A stretch of 29,330 nucleotides of DNA from Flavobacterium psychrophilum (GCA_945872875.1 CAMCBB010000008.1:1-29330), one strand, 5' to 3'. Shown: positions 7,012 to 14,748, counted from the first letter of the stretch. The notes: generated by a model from the letters alone, not told the origin. Made by a program: numbers and translations.

Positions 7012-7533
7012 ATGAAAAAAGTTGTTTTGGTTGGTTATATGGGTAGTGGAAAGTCGGTAATTGCGAGTCAGTTAGCTAATAAATTGGGGATAACTTTCAT
7101 AGAATTAGATGCTTGTATTGAAAAAAAATGCAACCTCTCGGTGCCGGCTATCTTTGATAAATATGGCGAATTGTATTTCAGAAAGTTAGAAAGAGAACTT
7201 TTTTTAGGATTAATTCAGGATACTTCAAATGATTTAATTATCAGCACCGGCGGTGGAACTCCATGTTACTATAATAACCATGAGTTGTTAAATGCAGAAG
7301 GGGTAGTTTCGGTATACTTAAAAGCGTCTATTACTACTTTGGCAAATAGATTGAAGAAAGATAGAGCTTCTCGCCCTTTATTAGCTAATTTAAATCCGGA
7401 TAATATACCTGAATTTATTGCCAAGCATCTTTTTGATAGGAATTATTATTACAATCAAGCAACCTATACTGTAGTTGTAGATAATAAAAGTGTAGCACAA
7501 ATTACTTCTGAAATAGCCGATTTATTAGTTTAA
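7012..7533 (+). CDS. aroK: Shikimate kinase
   Basis: A 173-residue cytoplasmic P-loop kinase phosphorylating shikimate to shikimate 3-phosphate (aromatic amino acid pathway). Walker A is GYMGSGKS (8-15). Shikimate-binding residues are seen as D33 (ELDACIE), R57 (YFRKLE) and the triple Gly 80-82 (STGGGTP). A lid region with Arg (KKDRASRPLL) follows. Length and start are standard. Its last 9 bases overlap the end of the convergent phosphoribosyltransferase gene. The gene stands alone, with no other aro gene nearby. Confidence 0.95.
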   Translation: MKKVVLVGYMGSGKSVIASQLANKLGITFIELDACIEKKCNLSVPAIFDKYGELYFRKLERELFLGLIQDTSNDLIISTGGGTPCYYNNHELLNAEGVVSVYLKASITTLANRLKKDRASRPLLANLNPDNIPEFIAKHLFDRNYYYNQATYTVVVDNKSVAQITSEIADLLV

Positions 7534-8022
7534 TACTGCGTAGCTATCAGTTTTTTCAAATACCACAGTAACGTGTTCTAAAGAAGATGTTGATAATGAA
7601 ATTCCTTTAAAATCGACTTTTATTGGATATTTTTTATGATTTCGATCGACTAAAACAGCAGTTTTAAATTTTTTTAAAGGCACATCCAAAAAATGTTTAA
7701 CACCATACATTAGGGTAGAACCCGAATTTAACACATCATCTACTAAAACAATTCCTTTATTTTGATATGCTTCTTTTGAAATAGAAGTGCTAATTTCTGA
7801 ATTTGGATTTTGTTTGTTCATTTTTACTTCACATAGAATTACTTCTAGCGGTGAAATAGTTTGTAAAACACGAGCTATTTTTTCAGCAAAAATATATCCA
7901 TTAGATGCAATACCTGCAATAACAATGCTTTCTTCTTCTACGAAAGTTTCATAAATTTGGTAAGCAATACGCTTGATTTTGTGATCAATTTCAGTTTGGG
8001 ATAAAATTTTATTTGCTGTCAT
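7525..8022 (-). CDS. PyrR-like phosphoribosyltransferase
   Basis: A 165-residue type I phosphoribosyltransferase. The PRPP-binding loop is VLVDDVLNSGST (92-103), and the following LVDRNHKKYPIKVDFKG resembles PyrR (uracil phosphoribosyltransferase/pyr regulator). I use ATG 8022 rather than the longer frame from 8079, because the extra 19 residues are a hydrophobic, Lys-rich stretch not expected in this family and overlap an AT-rich leader with a -7-like TATCTTTA. Actual substrate is uncertain: it could be a uracil PRTase, a PyrR-type regulator or a related purine enzyme. It lies 69 bases after the S4-domain gene on the same strand. It converges on aroK, with the two stop codons inside the 9 bases TTAGTTTAA. 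Confidence 0.75.
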   Translation of the reverse strand: MTANKILSQTEIDHKIKRIAYQIYETFVEEESIVIAGIASNGYIFAEKIARVLQTISPLEVILCEVKMNKQNPNSEISTSISKEAYQNKGIVLVDDVLNSGSTLMYGVKHFLDVPLKKFKTAVLVDRNHKKYPIKVDFKGISLSTSSLEHVTVVFEKTDSYAVLN

Positions 8023-8091
8023 AAAAATTATTTTTTTGTAAAGATAAAAAAGAGTTCCTTTTTGTTTAATGTTTTTCAAAATATTAATAAC

Positions 8092-8469
8092 CTATTCTAT
8101 ATCGGATTTAAATTCTAAATCGTCTAAATCCCTACGGTCTTTTTTGGTAGGTCTTCCAGTTCCTGTTTTTCTGTAATGCTCTTTAGATAATTTTAATAAT
8201 TCCAAATGAGCAAAGGCTTCAGCCGGAGTTATATCATTGCGGTAGATGTCCACCAGTTTGGCGCCCACTCGATTTTCTGGAATATCCAGCACTGTAATTA
8301 TATGTACAATTTGATCTTTTCTAAAGGTGATTTTATCTGTAGGAAAAACTTCTCTAGAAGCTTTTGCCACCTGACCATTTACTGTAATGTGGTTCTTCTT
8401 GCAAGCTTCGGTAACCATATTTCTGGTTTTGTAATACCGCATACACCACAAATATTTATCTACTCTCAT
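8092..8469 (-). CDS. S4-domain RNA-binding protein (HslR/Hsp15-like)
   Basis: A 125-residue protein with an N-terminal S4 RNA-binding domain (about 1-60: MRVDKYLWCMRYYKTR, then ITVNGQVAKASREV and KITF) and a basic C-terminal tail (GRPTKKDRRDL). This layout matches Hsp15 (HslR), which in E. coli binds free 50S subunits carrying a nascent chain. ATG 8469 is preferred: an upstream in-frame TTG at 8487 would add six residues to a family that normally starts MRxDKxLW. A -7 motif TATTTTTG lies at 8509-8502 on the minus strand. Function in Bacteroidota is inferred from homology. Confidence 0.85.
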   Translation of the reverse strand: MRVDKYLWCMRYYKTRNMVTEACKKNHITVNGQVAKASREVFPTDKITFRKDQIVHIITVLDIPENRVGAKLVDIYRNDITPAEAFAHLELLKLSKEHYRKTGTGRPTKKDRRDLDDLEFKSDIE

Positions 8470-8501
8470 AAATTTATCTAAAATCAACGTTAAATCCTTT
8501 A

Positions 8502-8509
8502 CAAAAATA
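8502..8509 (-). promoter_or_regulatory. -7 promoter element for the S4-domain gene
   Basis: TATTTTTG on the minus strand matches TAnnTTTG and ends 32 bases before the ATG at 8469. The -33 half is not recognisable. Confidence 0.4.
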
Positions 8510-8549
8510 AATCAATATTGTATCTTGCGCACTTAAAATTTGATGAATA

Positions 8550-9527
8550 ATGAATAATATTTTTAAAATACTTTCTGTTTTTGCAATTTTTGTAGGAATA
8601 GCAGCTTGTACAAGTACTTCAACAGAAGAACCAGAAGCACCACGAGACTATGCAACGCAATATGCTACAGATCTTGCTGCTATTGATTCTTATATCAACA
8701 CGCATTACTTAACGTTTGATGCTGATTATAATGTTACCTTTGATACTTTGTTGCCTACAAGCGGTCATTCATCAATAAGAACTGACACTGCTTTTCAATT
8801 AAAAGACACTACAGTTGTTGAAGATGGTATTGATTATAAAGTTTATTTTATTAAATTTAGAGAAGGTACAGAAAAGCGACCAACTCAAGTGGATTCAATT
8901 CATATTGCTTACAAAGGAATTAAATTATTAAAAAGTGCCCCTTTTGATCAAGCTGTTACTCCAACTTGGTTTAGATTACAAGAGGTAATTACAGGATGGT
9001 CTCATATTATTCCAAACTTTAAAACCGGAACTTACACTCCAGGTACAGGTGGAAATCCAACAACTTTTAATAACTATGGTGCTGGAGTAATGTTTTTACC
9101 CTCAGGTTTAGCATATTATAATGGTTCAGCTGGATCAATTTTACCCTATTCACCAATTATTTTTGCATTTAAATTACATGAACTACGCTACCGTGATCAT
9201 GATGCAGATGGCGTATTTTCTAAAGATGAAAGAAAATTAGACCCAACTGTAAGCGCGTTAATCAGATGGAAAGAAAATCCAGGTGGAAATTTATTGAAAA
9301 AAGATAATACGGGTGCTATAGTTACAGATGTAGCTTTTTTTGATTCTGATAGTGACGGTTTCCCAAATATGTTTGATATTGATGATGATGGTGACCGTGT
9401 TATGACTCGAGTTGAGATAAAAAATCCAACAGGCGGATTGTATTTATATAATATGATTCCGGATTGCAGTGGTTCTGCTTCAAACCCTAATCGTTTAAGA
9501 AAGCATATCGATCCTACTTGTCAGTAA
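8550..9527 (+). CDS. FKBP-type peptidyl-prolyl isomerase-like lipoprotein with calcium-binding motifs
   Basis: A 325-residue lipoprotein: signal sequence and lipobox IAAC with Cys20. The central region (about 95-212) resembles FKBP proteins (IDYKVYFIKFREG, DSIHIAYKGI, PFDQAV, then IPPY-equivalent LPYSPIIFAFKLHEL). It is then extended by a calcium-type tail: DHDADGVFSKDE (216-227) fits a 12-residue EF-hand loop exactly, and DSDSDG (265-270) with DIDDDGD (276-282) resembles further Ca-binding turns. Several FKBP active-site aromatic residues are not obvious, and an insert lies around 155-180, so catalytic activity is uncertain. It is transcribed divergently from the S4 gene and ends in a strong bidirectional terminator. 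Start at 8550 gives the signal peptide; an ATG at 8543 is out of frame. Confidence 0.75.
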   Translation: MNNIFKILSVFAIFVGIAACTSTSTEEPEAPRDYATQYATDLAAIDSYINTHYLTFDADYNVTFDTLLPTSGHSSIRTDTAFQLKDTTVVEDGIDYKVYFIKFREGTEKRPTQVDSIHIAYKGIKLLKSAPFDQAVTPTWFRLQEVITGWSHIIPNFKTGTYTPGTGGNPTTFNNYGAGVMFLPSGLAYYNGSAGSILPYSPIIFAFKLHELRYRDHDADGVFSKDERKLDPTVSALIRWKENPGGNLLKKDNTGAIVTDVAFFDSDSDGFPNMFDIDDDGDRVMTRVEIKNPTGGLYLYNMIPDCSGSASNPNRLRKHIDPTCQ

Positions 9528-9560
9528 AAAAATCCCGTTCTATTGAACGGGATTTTTTTA
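9525..9560. terminator. Bidirectional intrinsic terminator containing both stop codons
   Basis: Perfect 16-bp stem (9525-9540 with 9545-9560), loop TATT, GC-rich core TCCCGTTC/GAACGGGA flanked by A7 and T7. The TAA of the FKBP-like gene is the first arm's edge, and the TAA of the convergent DUF4369 gene is the other edge. Confidence 0.92.
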
Positions 9561-10274
9561 CTTATTCTCTAATTCTTTTCTGGCTTTAATTAGTTTTTTC
9601 AATTTCTTACCATAAAGTGAATTGGCAATTTTTGGTGTCATTGATTTTTCGATGGTATCTAAAAATTTTAAATTGATATCATAAATTTCAGCAACAGCTA
9701 AATAAGGCGCTACATCATAATCGGCATGGTTTACTGCAAAATTGGTAGTATATAGATATTTTCTTCTCAAAATATCATCCTGTTCTTGTTGTATTAAGTC
9801 CAATTGTTCGGTGTTTTTGTTTTTATAGGCTTCAAATCTTTTTTGAATTAAATCTAAATTTTGATCTACATAACGCGAAACTACTTTTTTGTATTCATCA
9901 TAAAGTTCTTGATTTTTAGATCCAGAAATTTTAGCATCGGCAGTAAAAAAATCTAAAGAGGTTTCAATATTGATATTTCCAGGTTCCACAAAGAATGGCA
10001 TGTTCGTATCAACCGAATTGGTAACTCCGCGATCAATAAAAAGGTACAACATTTCTGGAGAATCTATTTTTAAATCACTTGTAAAGTGAGAATCACCATC
10101 AATTTTTATGGTATCTATAGCTACAAGTGTCGTGTCTTTAATTCTTTGAATGTAAAGCGTTCCTTTTTTGAACCCTTTTATGTTTCCGGTTATGTGAAGA
10201 TTTTTATCGGTTTTTTTCTCCTCACAAGCAGAAAAAACTACAAGTGCTAATAAGGCAATAATTGTTTTTTGCAT
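9558..10274 (-). CDS. DUF4369 domain lipoprotein
   Basis: A 238-residue lipoprotein: short signal, lipobox FSAC with Cys17. The N-terminal region (about 25-120) fits DUF4369: HITGNIKGFKKGTLYIQRI, then VAIDTIKIDGDSHF and PEMLYLFID, a pattern often found ahead of a thioredoxin-like domain in Bacteroidota proteins. Here the C-terminal half is instead a helical, charged region (130-238), and no CxxC is present, so this is a stand-alone form without a redox domain. Function unknown, presumably periplasmic face of a membrane. Gene is monocistronic: a terminator of the M61 peptidase gene lies upstream and a bidirectional terminator lies at its end. Confidence 0.75.
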   Translation of the reverse strand: MQKTIIALLALVVFSACEEKKTDKNLHITGNIKGFKKGTLYIQRIKDTTLVAIDTIKIDGDSHFTSDLKIDSPEMLYLFIDRGVTNSVDTNMPFFVEPGNINIETSLDFFTADAKISGSKNQELYDEYKKVVSRYVDQNLDLIQKRFEAYKNKNTEQLDLIQQEQDDILRRKYLYTTNFAVNHADYDVAPYLAVAEIYDINLKFLDTIEKSMTPKIANSLYGKKLKKLIKARKELENK

Positions 10275-10299
10275 GGTTTATTTATTTTCGGCAAAATAA

Positions 10300-10338
10300 T
10301 AAAAAAATCCTCGATTTATTATATAAAACGAGGATTTA
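10300..10338 (-). terminator. Intrinsic terminator after the M61 peptidase gene
   Basis: Stem AAATCCTCG (10305-10313) with CGAGGATTT (10329-10337), 15-base loop. Read on the minus strand, the stem is followed by a run of T, about 20 bases after the peptidase stop codon. Confidence 0.85.
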
Positions 10339-10356
10339 AATAGAAATTAGTTTTGA

Positions 10357-12204
10357 TTATTTTTTTAACCAAGCTTCTTTAAGTGCTACTTTAGAAGTGT
10401 CAACATTATAATAACCTTCTGACTCTTCATAAGCTAATGTTACTTTACCAGAAAGCGTCATTTCTTTTCCGTCTCTTTTAATTTTCATTGATATTGCATC
10501 ACCGTCATTCCATTTTTGAGCAGCGGTCATTAATTCTGAAATTTGATCTAAGTTGTACTCGGTTCCATTAATAGCAGAAATAATATCGTCTCCTTTTAAT
10601 CCAAATGAAGTTAAAAATGGACTCAAATCATTATTGGTTTTAACTTTTATTTCTTTGTTGCTTCCACCTGTTATTCCTGCCGATTTTTTATTAATAAATG
10701 GATTTACAGCTTTTTTTATTTTAGTTTTTGCAATTCCCATTTTGGCAAAATAATCATCGTAGTTAATTGGATTAGGTCCAGCTACATAAGTGTTTAAAAA
10801 TGCACCAACTTCTGGGTAGGTCAAGTCTGTTATTTTTGCAAATAAGTCTTTATCATTAAATGGTCTTAATGGACCAAATTCGTTGGTTAGTTTTTGCATT
10901 AAATCTAAAATCCCTCGTTCTCCATTGCTTTTCTCACGAATAATAATGTCAATACACATGCCTATTAAAGCACCTTTTTCATATACATTTAAGTACTGGT
11001 CTTTGTAGGGTGACACTAATACATTTTCACTCATTACAGTAAATGGCATAGTGTCATTTTGCCTTTTTGAACCTTTAATTTTCCCAATCATTCTTTTGTA
11101 GAAAGCTTCTTCTGTAATAAGTCCTTGGTTTACTTGAAAAAGATTAGCAAAATATTCGGTTACTCCCTCATACATCCATAAATGTTGAGACATTTTTGGA
11201 TCGTTAAAATCAAAATAATGAATTTCATTAGAATGCACTCCAAGAGGCGTTACAATATGAAAGAACTCATGAGAAACAACATCAATAATTTGTTTACCTA
11301 GTGCAGCATTTGGCATCATTTCTGGAAATACTACCGAAGTGGAACTGTTGTGTTCCAACGCACCAAATCCTTTTGCATCTTTTCCGTTCATATCAGATAA
11401 ATAAAGAAGAACGGTATATCTTTTGTTACTGTTAATTGGGCCTAAAAATTTCTTTTGAGCACGCATACATTTTTCTAAATCTGCAGATAAATCTTTAGCG
11501 GTATGAGTTCCAGTAGGAGAATACACACTAAATAATATTTCCATTCCTTCAACATTAAAAGTAATGTAGTTTGGAGCTGAATACATGATGGGATTGTCTA
11601 CAAGATCATTATATCTAGCTACAGAAAACACATCAGAAGTTGTGCTACTATCTGAATCTACAAGCGATGTAGCTCCAAAAAGTGTCTCAGGATGTGTGAT
11701 GGTTAAAGTATAATTTAGATCTTTTTTATTGGTAAAATATCCTACAAAACCGTGATTGTTGATAAGGAAGTTTTTTCCTTCCATAATGTTAGTTCCTGCA
11801 GGAGAAAACACGCCTTTTCCGAAACCACCATTTCCTTCAATGTCAAAGGTGTCGTTTACCCAATAGGTAACTTTACTTAATTTATTTGCGTTTTTAATTT
11901 GCCAAGAATCTTCATCTAGTTTGGTTACTTCTAACTCATTTCCTTTAGAATCCATAGCTTTTAAATCGTCAATGAATTTACCATAATCATCAACAGAATA
12001 CGTTCCCGGAATAATTTTAGGAAGGTTGTAAACGATTTCTTTTTCTGTAATTGTTGGAGCCAAAACGGTTACTTGAACTTTGTCCTCTTTTACTACATTA
12101 AGGTCAATTGTAACTTCAACTTTTTGATTCTTTTTCGATTGTGCTGTTGCTTGGTAACTAATGAATAAAGTGGCAATAGCTACACCTAAAATTATTTTTT
12201 TCAT
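10357..12204 (-). CDS. M61-family metallopeptidase with C-terminal PDZ region
   Basis: A 615-residue exported zinc peptidase (glycyl aminopeptidase-like family M61). Signal peptide 1-21 (ending ATA-Q). The N-terminal beta domain (about 28-230) is followed by the catalytic domain: GALEHNSS (281-288), zinc motif HEFFH (312-316) and third ligand E346 in WMYEGVTEY. A PDZ-like region lies near the end (about 525-580: GLKGDDIISAINGTEY and IKRDGKEMTL). All key residues are present and length is normal for the family. It probably acts in the periplasm on peptides; the true substrate is unknown. It lies 50 bases after the alpha/beta hydrolase gene on the same strand, with a near-match promoter element between, and ends in its own terminator. 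Confidence 0.9.
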   Translation of the reverse strand: MKKIILGVAIATLFISYQATAQSKKNQKVEVTIDLNVVKEDKVQVTVLAPTITEKEIVYNLPKIIPGTYSVDDYGKFIDDLKAMDSKGNELEVTKLDEDSWQIKNANKLSKVTYWVNDTFDIEGNGGFGKGVFSPAGTNIMEGKNFLINNHGFVGYFTNKKDLNYTLTITHPETLFGATSLVDSDSSTTSDVFSVARYNDLVDNPIMYSAPNYITFNVEGMEILFSVYSPTGTHTAKDLSADLEKCMRAQKKFLGPINSNKRYTVLLYLSDMNGKDAKGFGALEHNSSTSVVFPEMMPNAALGKQIIDVVSHEFFHIVTPLGVHSNEIHYFDFNDPKMSQHLWMYEGVTEYFANLFQVNQGLITEEAFYKRMIGKIKGSKRQNDTMPFTVMSENVLVSPYKDQYLNVYEKGALIGMCIDIIIREKSNGERGILDLMQKLTNEFGPLRPFNDKDLFAKITDLTYPEVGAFLNTYVAGPNPINYDDYFAKMGIAKTKIKKAVNPFINKKSAGITGGSNKEIKVKTNNDLSPFLTSFGLKGDDIISAINGTEYNLDQISELMTAAQKWNDGDAISMKIKRDGKEMTLSGKVTLAYEESEGYYNVDTSKVALKEAWLKK

Positions 12205-12254
12205 ATTTTTTGATTTTCAAATATTAGTATTTATAAAAGAGTATTTGTTACAAT

Positions 12255-13187
12255 TTAAATTGAATTAATAAACAGTGTAATGCTGGAAATTAGCTCGGTC
12301 ATTACAGGAATATTCGGACTGTTGTAGGATTTTGCATTATCCTCATCAACCAAAATTTCCTTAAAAATATGGTTCATGTTTTCAATGATTTTCAATTCTG
12401 ATTTTGGGTTGGCTGCATGCAATAATTGGGCATCGCTTGGAGGAACCTGAATGTCTTTAGTTCCATTTAGAATTAAAATTGGAATGTCCAGTTTATTAAT
12501 CTCTGTTTGAGGATTGTATTTAATCCACGAAATCATATACGGCTGCACGCTTTCTCTAAAGAGTGAAGCTAACATTGGGTTTTTATTTTCAAATGTTTTT
12601 CCTGCTTTTAGCGAGGTCAATCCTTCTTGAGCAACTTCTTTCATTTTTGGCGATTGTTTGCCCAATTGTTCAAGCAAAACTTCATCAATGCCTCTTCCTG
12701 CTCCGGCTATTGAAACAAAACCATCAGCATTGTTAAATGCTGCAACCATTCCAATAAGGGAGCCTTCGCTGTGTCCTGCAATAATTATTTTTGAATATTT
12801 TTTTTGAGATTTAAAATAGGTTACCACATCTTTCGCATCTTTTATAAAATCTTCAAAAGACAACGTTTTTTCGTCTAATGTCTTTGCAATCATTTGTGCA
12901 AAAATTCTTTTATCATAACTGTAAACTGCAATGCCGTTTTTGGCCAATCCTTCAGCCAGAAATTTTAAAGAATTATTAATTCCGCCTACGGTGCTATTAC
13001 CACTTCGGTTAGTAGGGCCAGAGCCTGCAATAAGAATTACTAATTTTGTTTCAGGAGTTTCTTTGTAAGGAGAGAAAAGAGTTCCTTTAATAAGTGAATT
13101 TACTTCTATTTCTTGTTTGGTTATATTATCTTCTTGAGAAAAAGCAATGCAATTGACAAGTAATAAAATCCATAATATTTTTTTCAT
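12255..13187 (-). CDS. Secreted alpha/beta hydrolase
   Basis: A 310-residue serine hydrolase with a signal peptide (1-17, ending IAFS). The fold is clear: strand LVILIAGSGPTNRSG (49-63, oxyanion side), nucleophile elbow GHSEG with Ser140, acid Asp245 in NGTKDIQVPP, and His273 in NMNHIFKE. The pattern is close to family members often named dienelactone hydrolase-like or acyl-peptide-type esterases of Bacteroidota; the substrate cannot be told from sequence. Transcribed on its own -7 element (13204-13211), possibly continuing into the M61 peptidase gene. Confidence 0.85.
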   Translation of the reverse strand: MKKILWILLLVNCIAFSQEDNITKQEIEVNSLIKGTLFSPYKETPETKLVILIAGSGPTNRSGNSTVGGINNSLKFLAEGLAKNGIAVYSYDKRIFAQMIAKTLDEKTLSFEDFIKDAKDVVTYFKSQKKYSKIIIAGHSEGSLIGMVAAFNNADGFVSIAGAGRGIDEVLLEQLGKQSPKMKEVAQEGLTSLKAGKTFENKNPMLASLFRESVQPYMISWIKYNPQTEINKLDIPILILNGTKDIQVPPSDAQLLHAANPKSELKIIENMNHIFKEILVDEDNAKSYNSPNIPVMTELISSITLFINSI

Positions 13188-13200
13188 AACTAAATATTTA

Positions 13201-13222
13201 CAACAAAATTAAGCTTTTGTTG
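13201..13222 (-). promoter_or_regulatory. Promoter -7 element within an 8-6-8 inverted repeat
   Basis: CAACAAAA (13201-13208), 6-base spacer, TTTTGTTG (13215-13222) is a perfect inverted repeat. On the minus strand it contains TAATTTTG (13211-13204), matching TAnnTTTG, 16 bases before the hydrolase ATG. It may be a repressor site or simply promoter DNA with chance symmetry. Confidence 0.45.
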
Positions 13223-13236
13223 TAATAGATAGTGTT

Positions 13237-13263
13237 AAAAAAAGCGATAATTTCTTATCGCTT
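13237..13263 (-). terminator. Intrinsic terminator overlapping the end of the first DUF2805 gene
   Basis: AAGCGATAA (13242-13250), loop TTTC, TTATCGCTT (13255-13263); on the minus strand the stem is followed by a T-run. The gene's TAA stop is inside the stem. Confidence 0.88.
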
Positions 13264-13536
13264 GGAGATTTTATTATGGGTAATTTGTCTTTGAAGTTTG
13301 CATTTAAATCGGTCAATGCCATTCACTCGTAATTTAGCATGCTTAGTTGCTCTGCCTTGCACGCGTTCGCGCCACATTTTGAAACTTGACGCTTTCATTT
13401 CGCGTCGCATAATTTCAATAGTTTCCTGTTCGGAAATGCCAAACTGAAAAGTAATCGCTTCAAATGGGGTTCTATCTTCCCAAGCCATTTCAATTATTCG
13501 ATCTATTTGAATTTCGGTGAATTTGTTTTCTTGCAT
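13255..13536 (-). CDS. DUF2805 (TIGR03643) family protein, paralogue 1
   Basis: A 93-residue basic protein. The recognisable core is IDRIIEMAWEDRTPFEAI (12-29), FGISEQETIEIMR (32-44) and FKMWRERVQGR (52-62), the pattern of DUF2805/TIGR03643, a family of unknown function resembling a helix-turn-helix. The C-terminal tail is rich in Lys/Arg, consistent with nucleic-acid binding, but that is inference. A second copy of the family lies directly upstream on the same strand (57 bases apart), with a terminator between them. Confidence 0.78.
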   Translation of the reverse strand: MQENKFTEIQIDRIIEMAWEDRTPFEAITFQFGISEQETIEIMRREMKASSFKMWRERVQGRATKHAKLRVNGIDRFKCKLQRQITHNKISKR

Positions 13537-13556
13537 GACGCAAAAATCGTTAGAAA

Positions 13557-13590
13557 ACTAAAAAACTCTTGTTGAACAAGAGTTAAATTT
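13557..13590 (-). terminator. Intrinsic terminator after the second DUF2805 gene
   Basis: AACTCTTG (13564-13571), loop TTGAA, CAAGAGTT (13577-13584), followed on the minus strand by T6. It separates the two DUF2805 genes, so each is probably transcribed separately. Confidence 0.85.
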
Positions 13591-13593
13591 TCA

Positions 13594-13869
13594 TTAATCG
13601 AATTTATTTTTCATGTAATATTTACCATCTAAATCGTCAAAATCATCGTCAACCATTGGTTTTGGCTTTGGTTTGCTTGCGGTAACTTTCTTTTTCCAAA
13701 GCTCAAAGTTGTCTTTGGATAATCTTTTTCGCATTAATTCGGTTACTTCATTTTCGGTAATTCCAAATTCTGCTTTTAATACTTCAAAAGGCTTTCTTTC
13801 CTCTTGGGCCATGCTGATAACTCGTTCTATTTGTTCGTTGTCTAGCTCTACTCTTTTACTTTTTTTCAT
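13594..13869 (-). CDS. DUF2805 (TIGR03643) family protein, paralogue 2
   Basis: A 91-residue protein with the same core as its neighbour: IERVISMAQEERKPFEVLK (14-32), FGITENEVTELMRKRL (34-49), FELWKKKV (54-61). The tail differs: a Lys-Pro repeat (KPKPKP) and an acidic patch (DDDFDDLDG) instead of the basic tail of the other copy. Function unknown. The divergent tails suggest separate roles after duplication. Confidence 0.76.
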   Translation of the reverse strand: MKKSKRVELDNEQIERVISMAQEERKPFEVLKAEFGITENEVTELMRKRLSKDNFELWKKKVTASKPKPKPMVDDDFDDLDGKYYMKNKFD

Positions 13870-13985
13870 TAGTCGAAAAGCACTGTTAGTGTTAATTAGT
13901 ATTCTGTTTAATTAAATTCTAATTCAATATTAAGAAAAAAAATAATTACTTTTTTAAAACAAATTAAATTTTTAATCAATATAAA

Positions 13986-14213
13986 TTAAGATTGGTTGTA
14001 ATGTTTCATTAAATAATAGGTATTTACACATAAAATAAAGGCATTTGTAATTATTATAGGCCATGAAATTGCAAGCATAATTCCGTATCCAATAAATAAA
14101 ATGGCGCCAATTGAGTTTATAATTCTAAGTTTTATAATGTTCTTCATTAAAAATGAAATCATTAATACTAAGGAGGCTAAATAGCCTATTAATTCGGTTG
14201 TAGTGAAATTCAA
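13986..14213 (-). CDS. Small inner-membrane protein, YgjV/PQ-loop-like
   Basis: A 75-residue, highly hydrophobic protein with three membrane segments (about 8-23, 29-48, 51-68). IGYLASLVLMISFLMKN at the start and the small-residue pattern INSIGAILFIGYG resemble the YgjV family and half-transporters of the SemiSWEET type; I cannot choose between them. The only usable start is TTG at 14213: a stop lies 21 bases upstream in frame, and the first internal ATG would remove most of the first membrane segment. It could therefore be weakly expressed, mis-started, or begin at the adjacent ATT. Stand-alone gene, no terminator seen. Confidence 0.55.
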   Translation of the reverse strand: MNFTTTELIGYLASLVLMISFLMKNIIKLRIINSIGAILFIGYGIMLAISWPIIITNAFILCVNTYYLMKHYNQS

Positions 14214-14322
14214 AATAGTTTTATTTGATGGTTAAATATATATTAAGAGCTAAGTTAGAATTAAAAGTTCTTGTTTTATAAATGTAATAATAAAATTACG
14301 AACTTTGTTTAAAATTTAAATT

Positions 14323-14748
14323 ATGATAGTAAATCCTAAAAATGGTGTAGATCAACTACTTTTTGGCATGAAGCAAAAAGATGTAATTGCTATATATGGA
14401 GAACCAAACAAGCAGTTTAAAGACGACGATCTAAACATTATTTTTTTATATAACAGCCAACAACTTCGAATAACTTTTTATGAAGACGAATCCATGAGGT
14501 TGGGTTACATTATCACTTCGTACCCAGAGGCAACAGTCTTGGGAAAGAAAATAATGGGTAGGGAAGTAGCAGAGGTAAAAAATGAATTGCCATTTAAATC
14601 ATGGGAACAAGAAGATTTTGATTCCACCGAAAATCATTTTAATGAAAGCAACTGGTTGGTATTGCAATCAGAATATGGTAAAATTATTCGTATTGAAATT
14701 GGTGCCATCATAAATGACAAAGACGAATTTGAATGGAAGTTTAAATAA
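14323..14748 (+). CDS. Uncharacterised 141-residue cytoplasmic protein
   Basis: I do not recognise a named family with confidence. The start MIVNPKNGVDQLLFGMKQKDVIAIYG and the following GEPNKQFKDD recall the short 'GM...V...LGxP' motif of SmpA/BamE-like folds, but there is no signal peptide or lipobox. The rest alternates strand-like segments (LNIIFLYN, LRITFYED, RLGYIITSYP) with an acidic C-terminal half (EQEDFDSTENHF, then GKIIRIEIGAII). It is acidic, soluble and complete, starts at a clear ATG, and ends in a strong terminator shared with the convergent isomerase gene. Flavobacterial members of unknown function, or an immunity-type protein, are both possible. Confidence 0.65.
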   Translation: MIVNPKNGVDQLLFGMKQKDVIAIYGEPNKQFKDDDLNIIFLYNSQQLRITFYEDESMRLGYIITSYPEATVLGKKIMGREVAEVKNELPFKSWEQEDFDSTENHFNESNWLVLQSEYGKIIRIEIGAIINDKDEFEWKFK

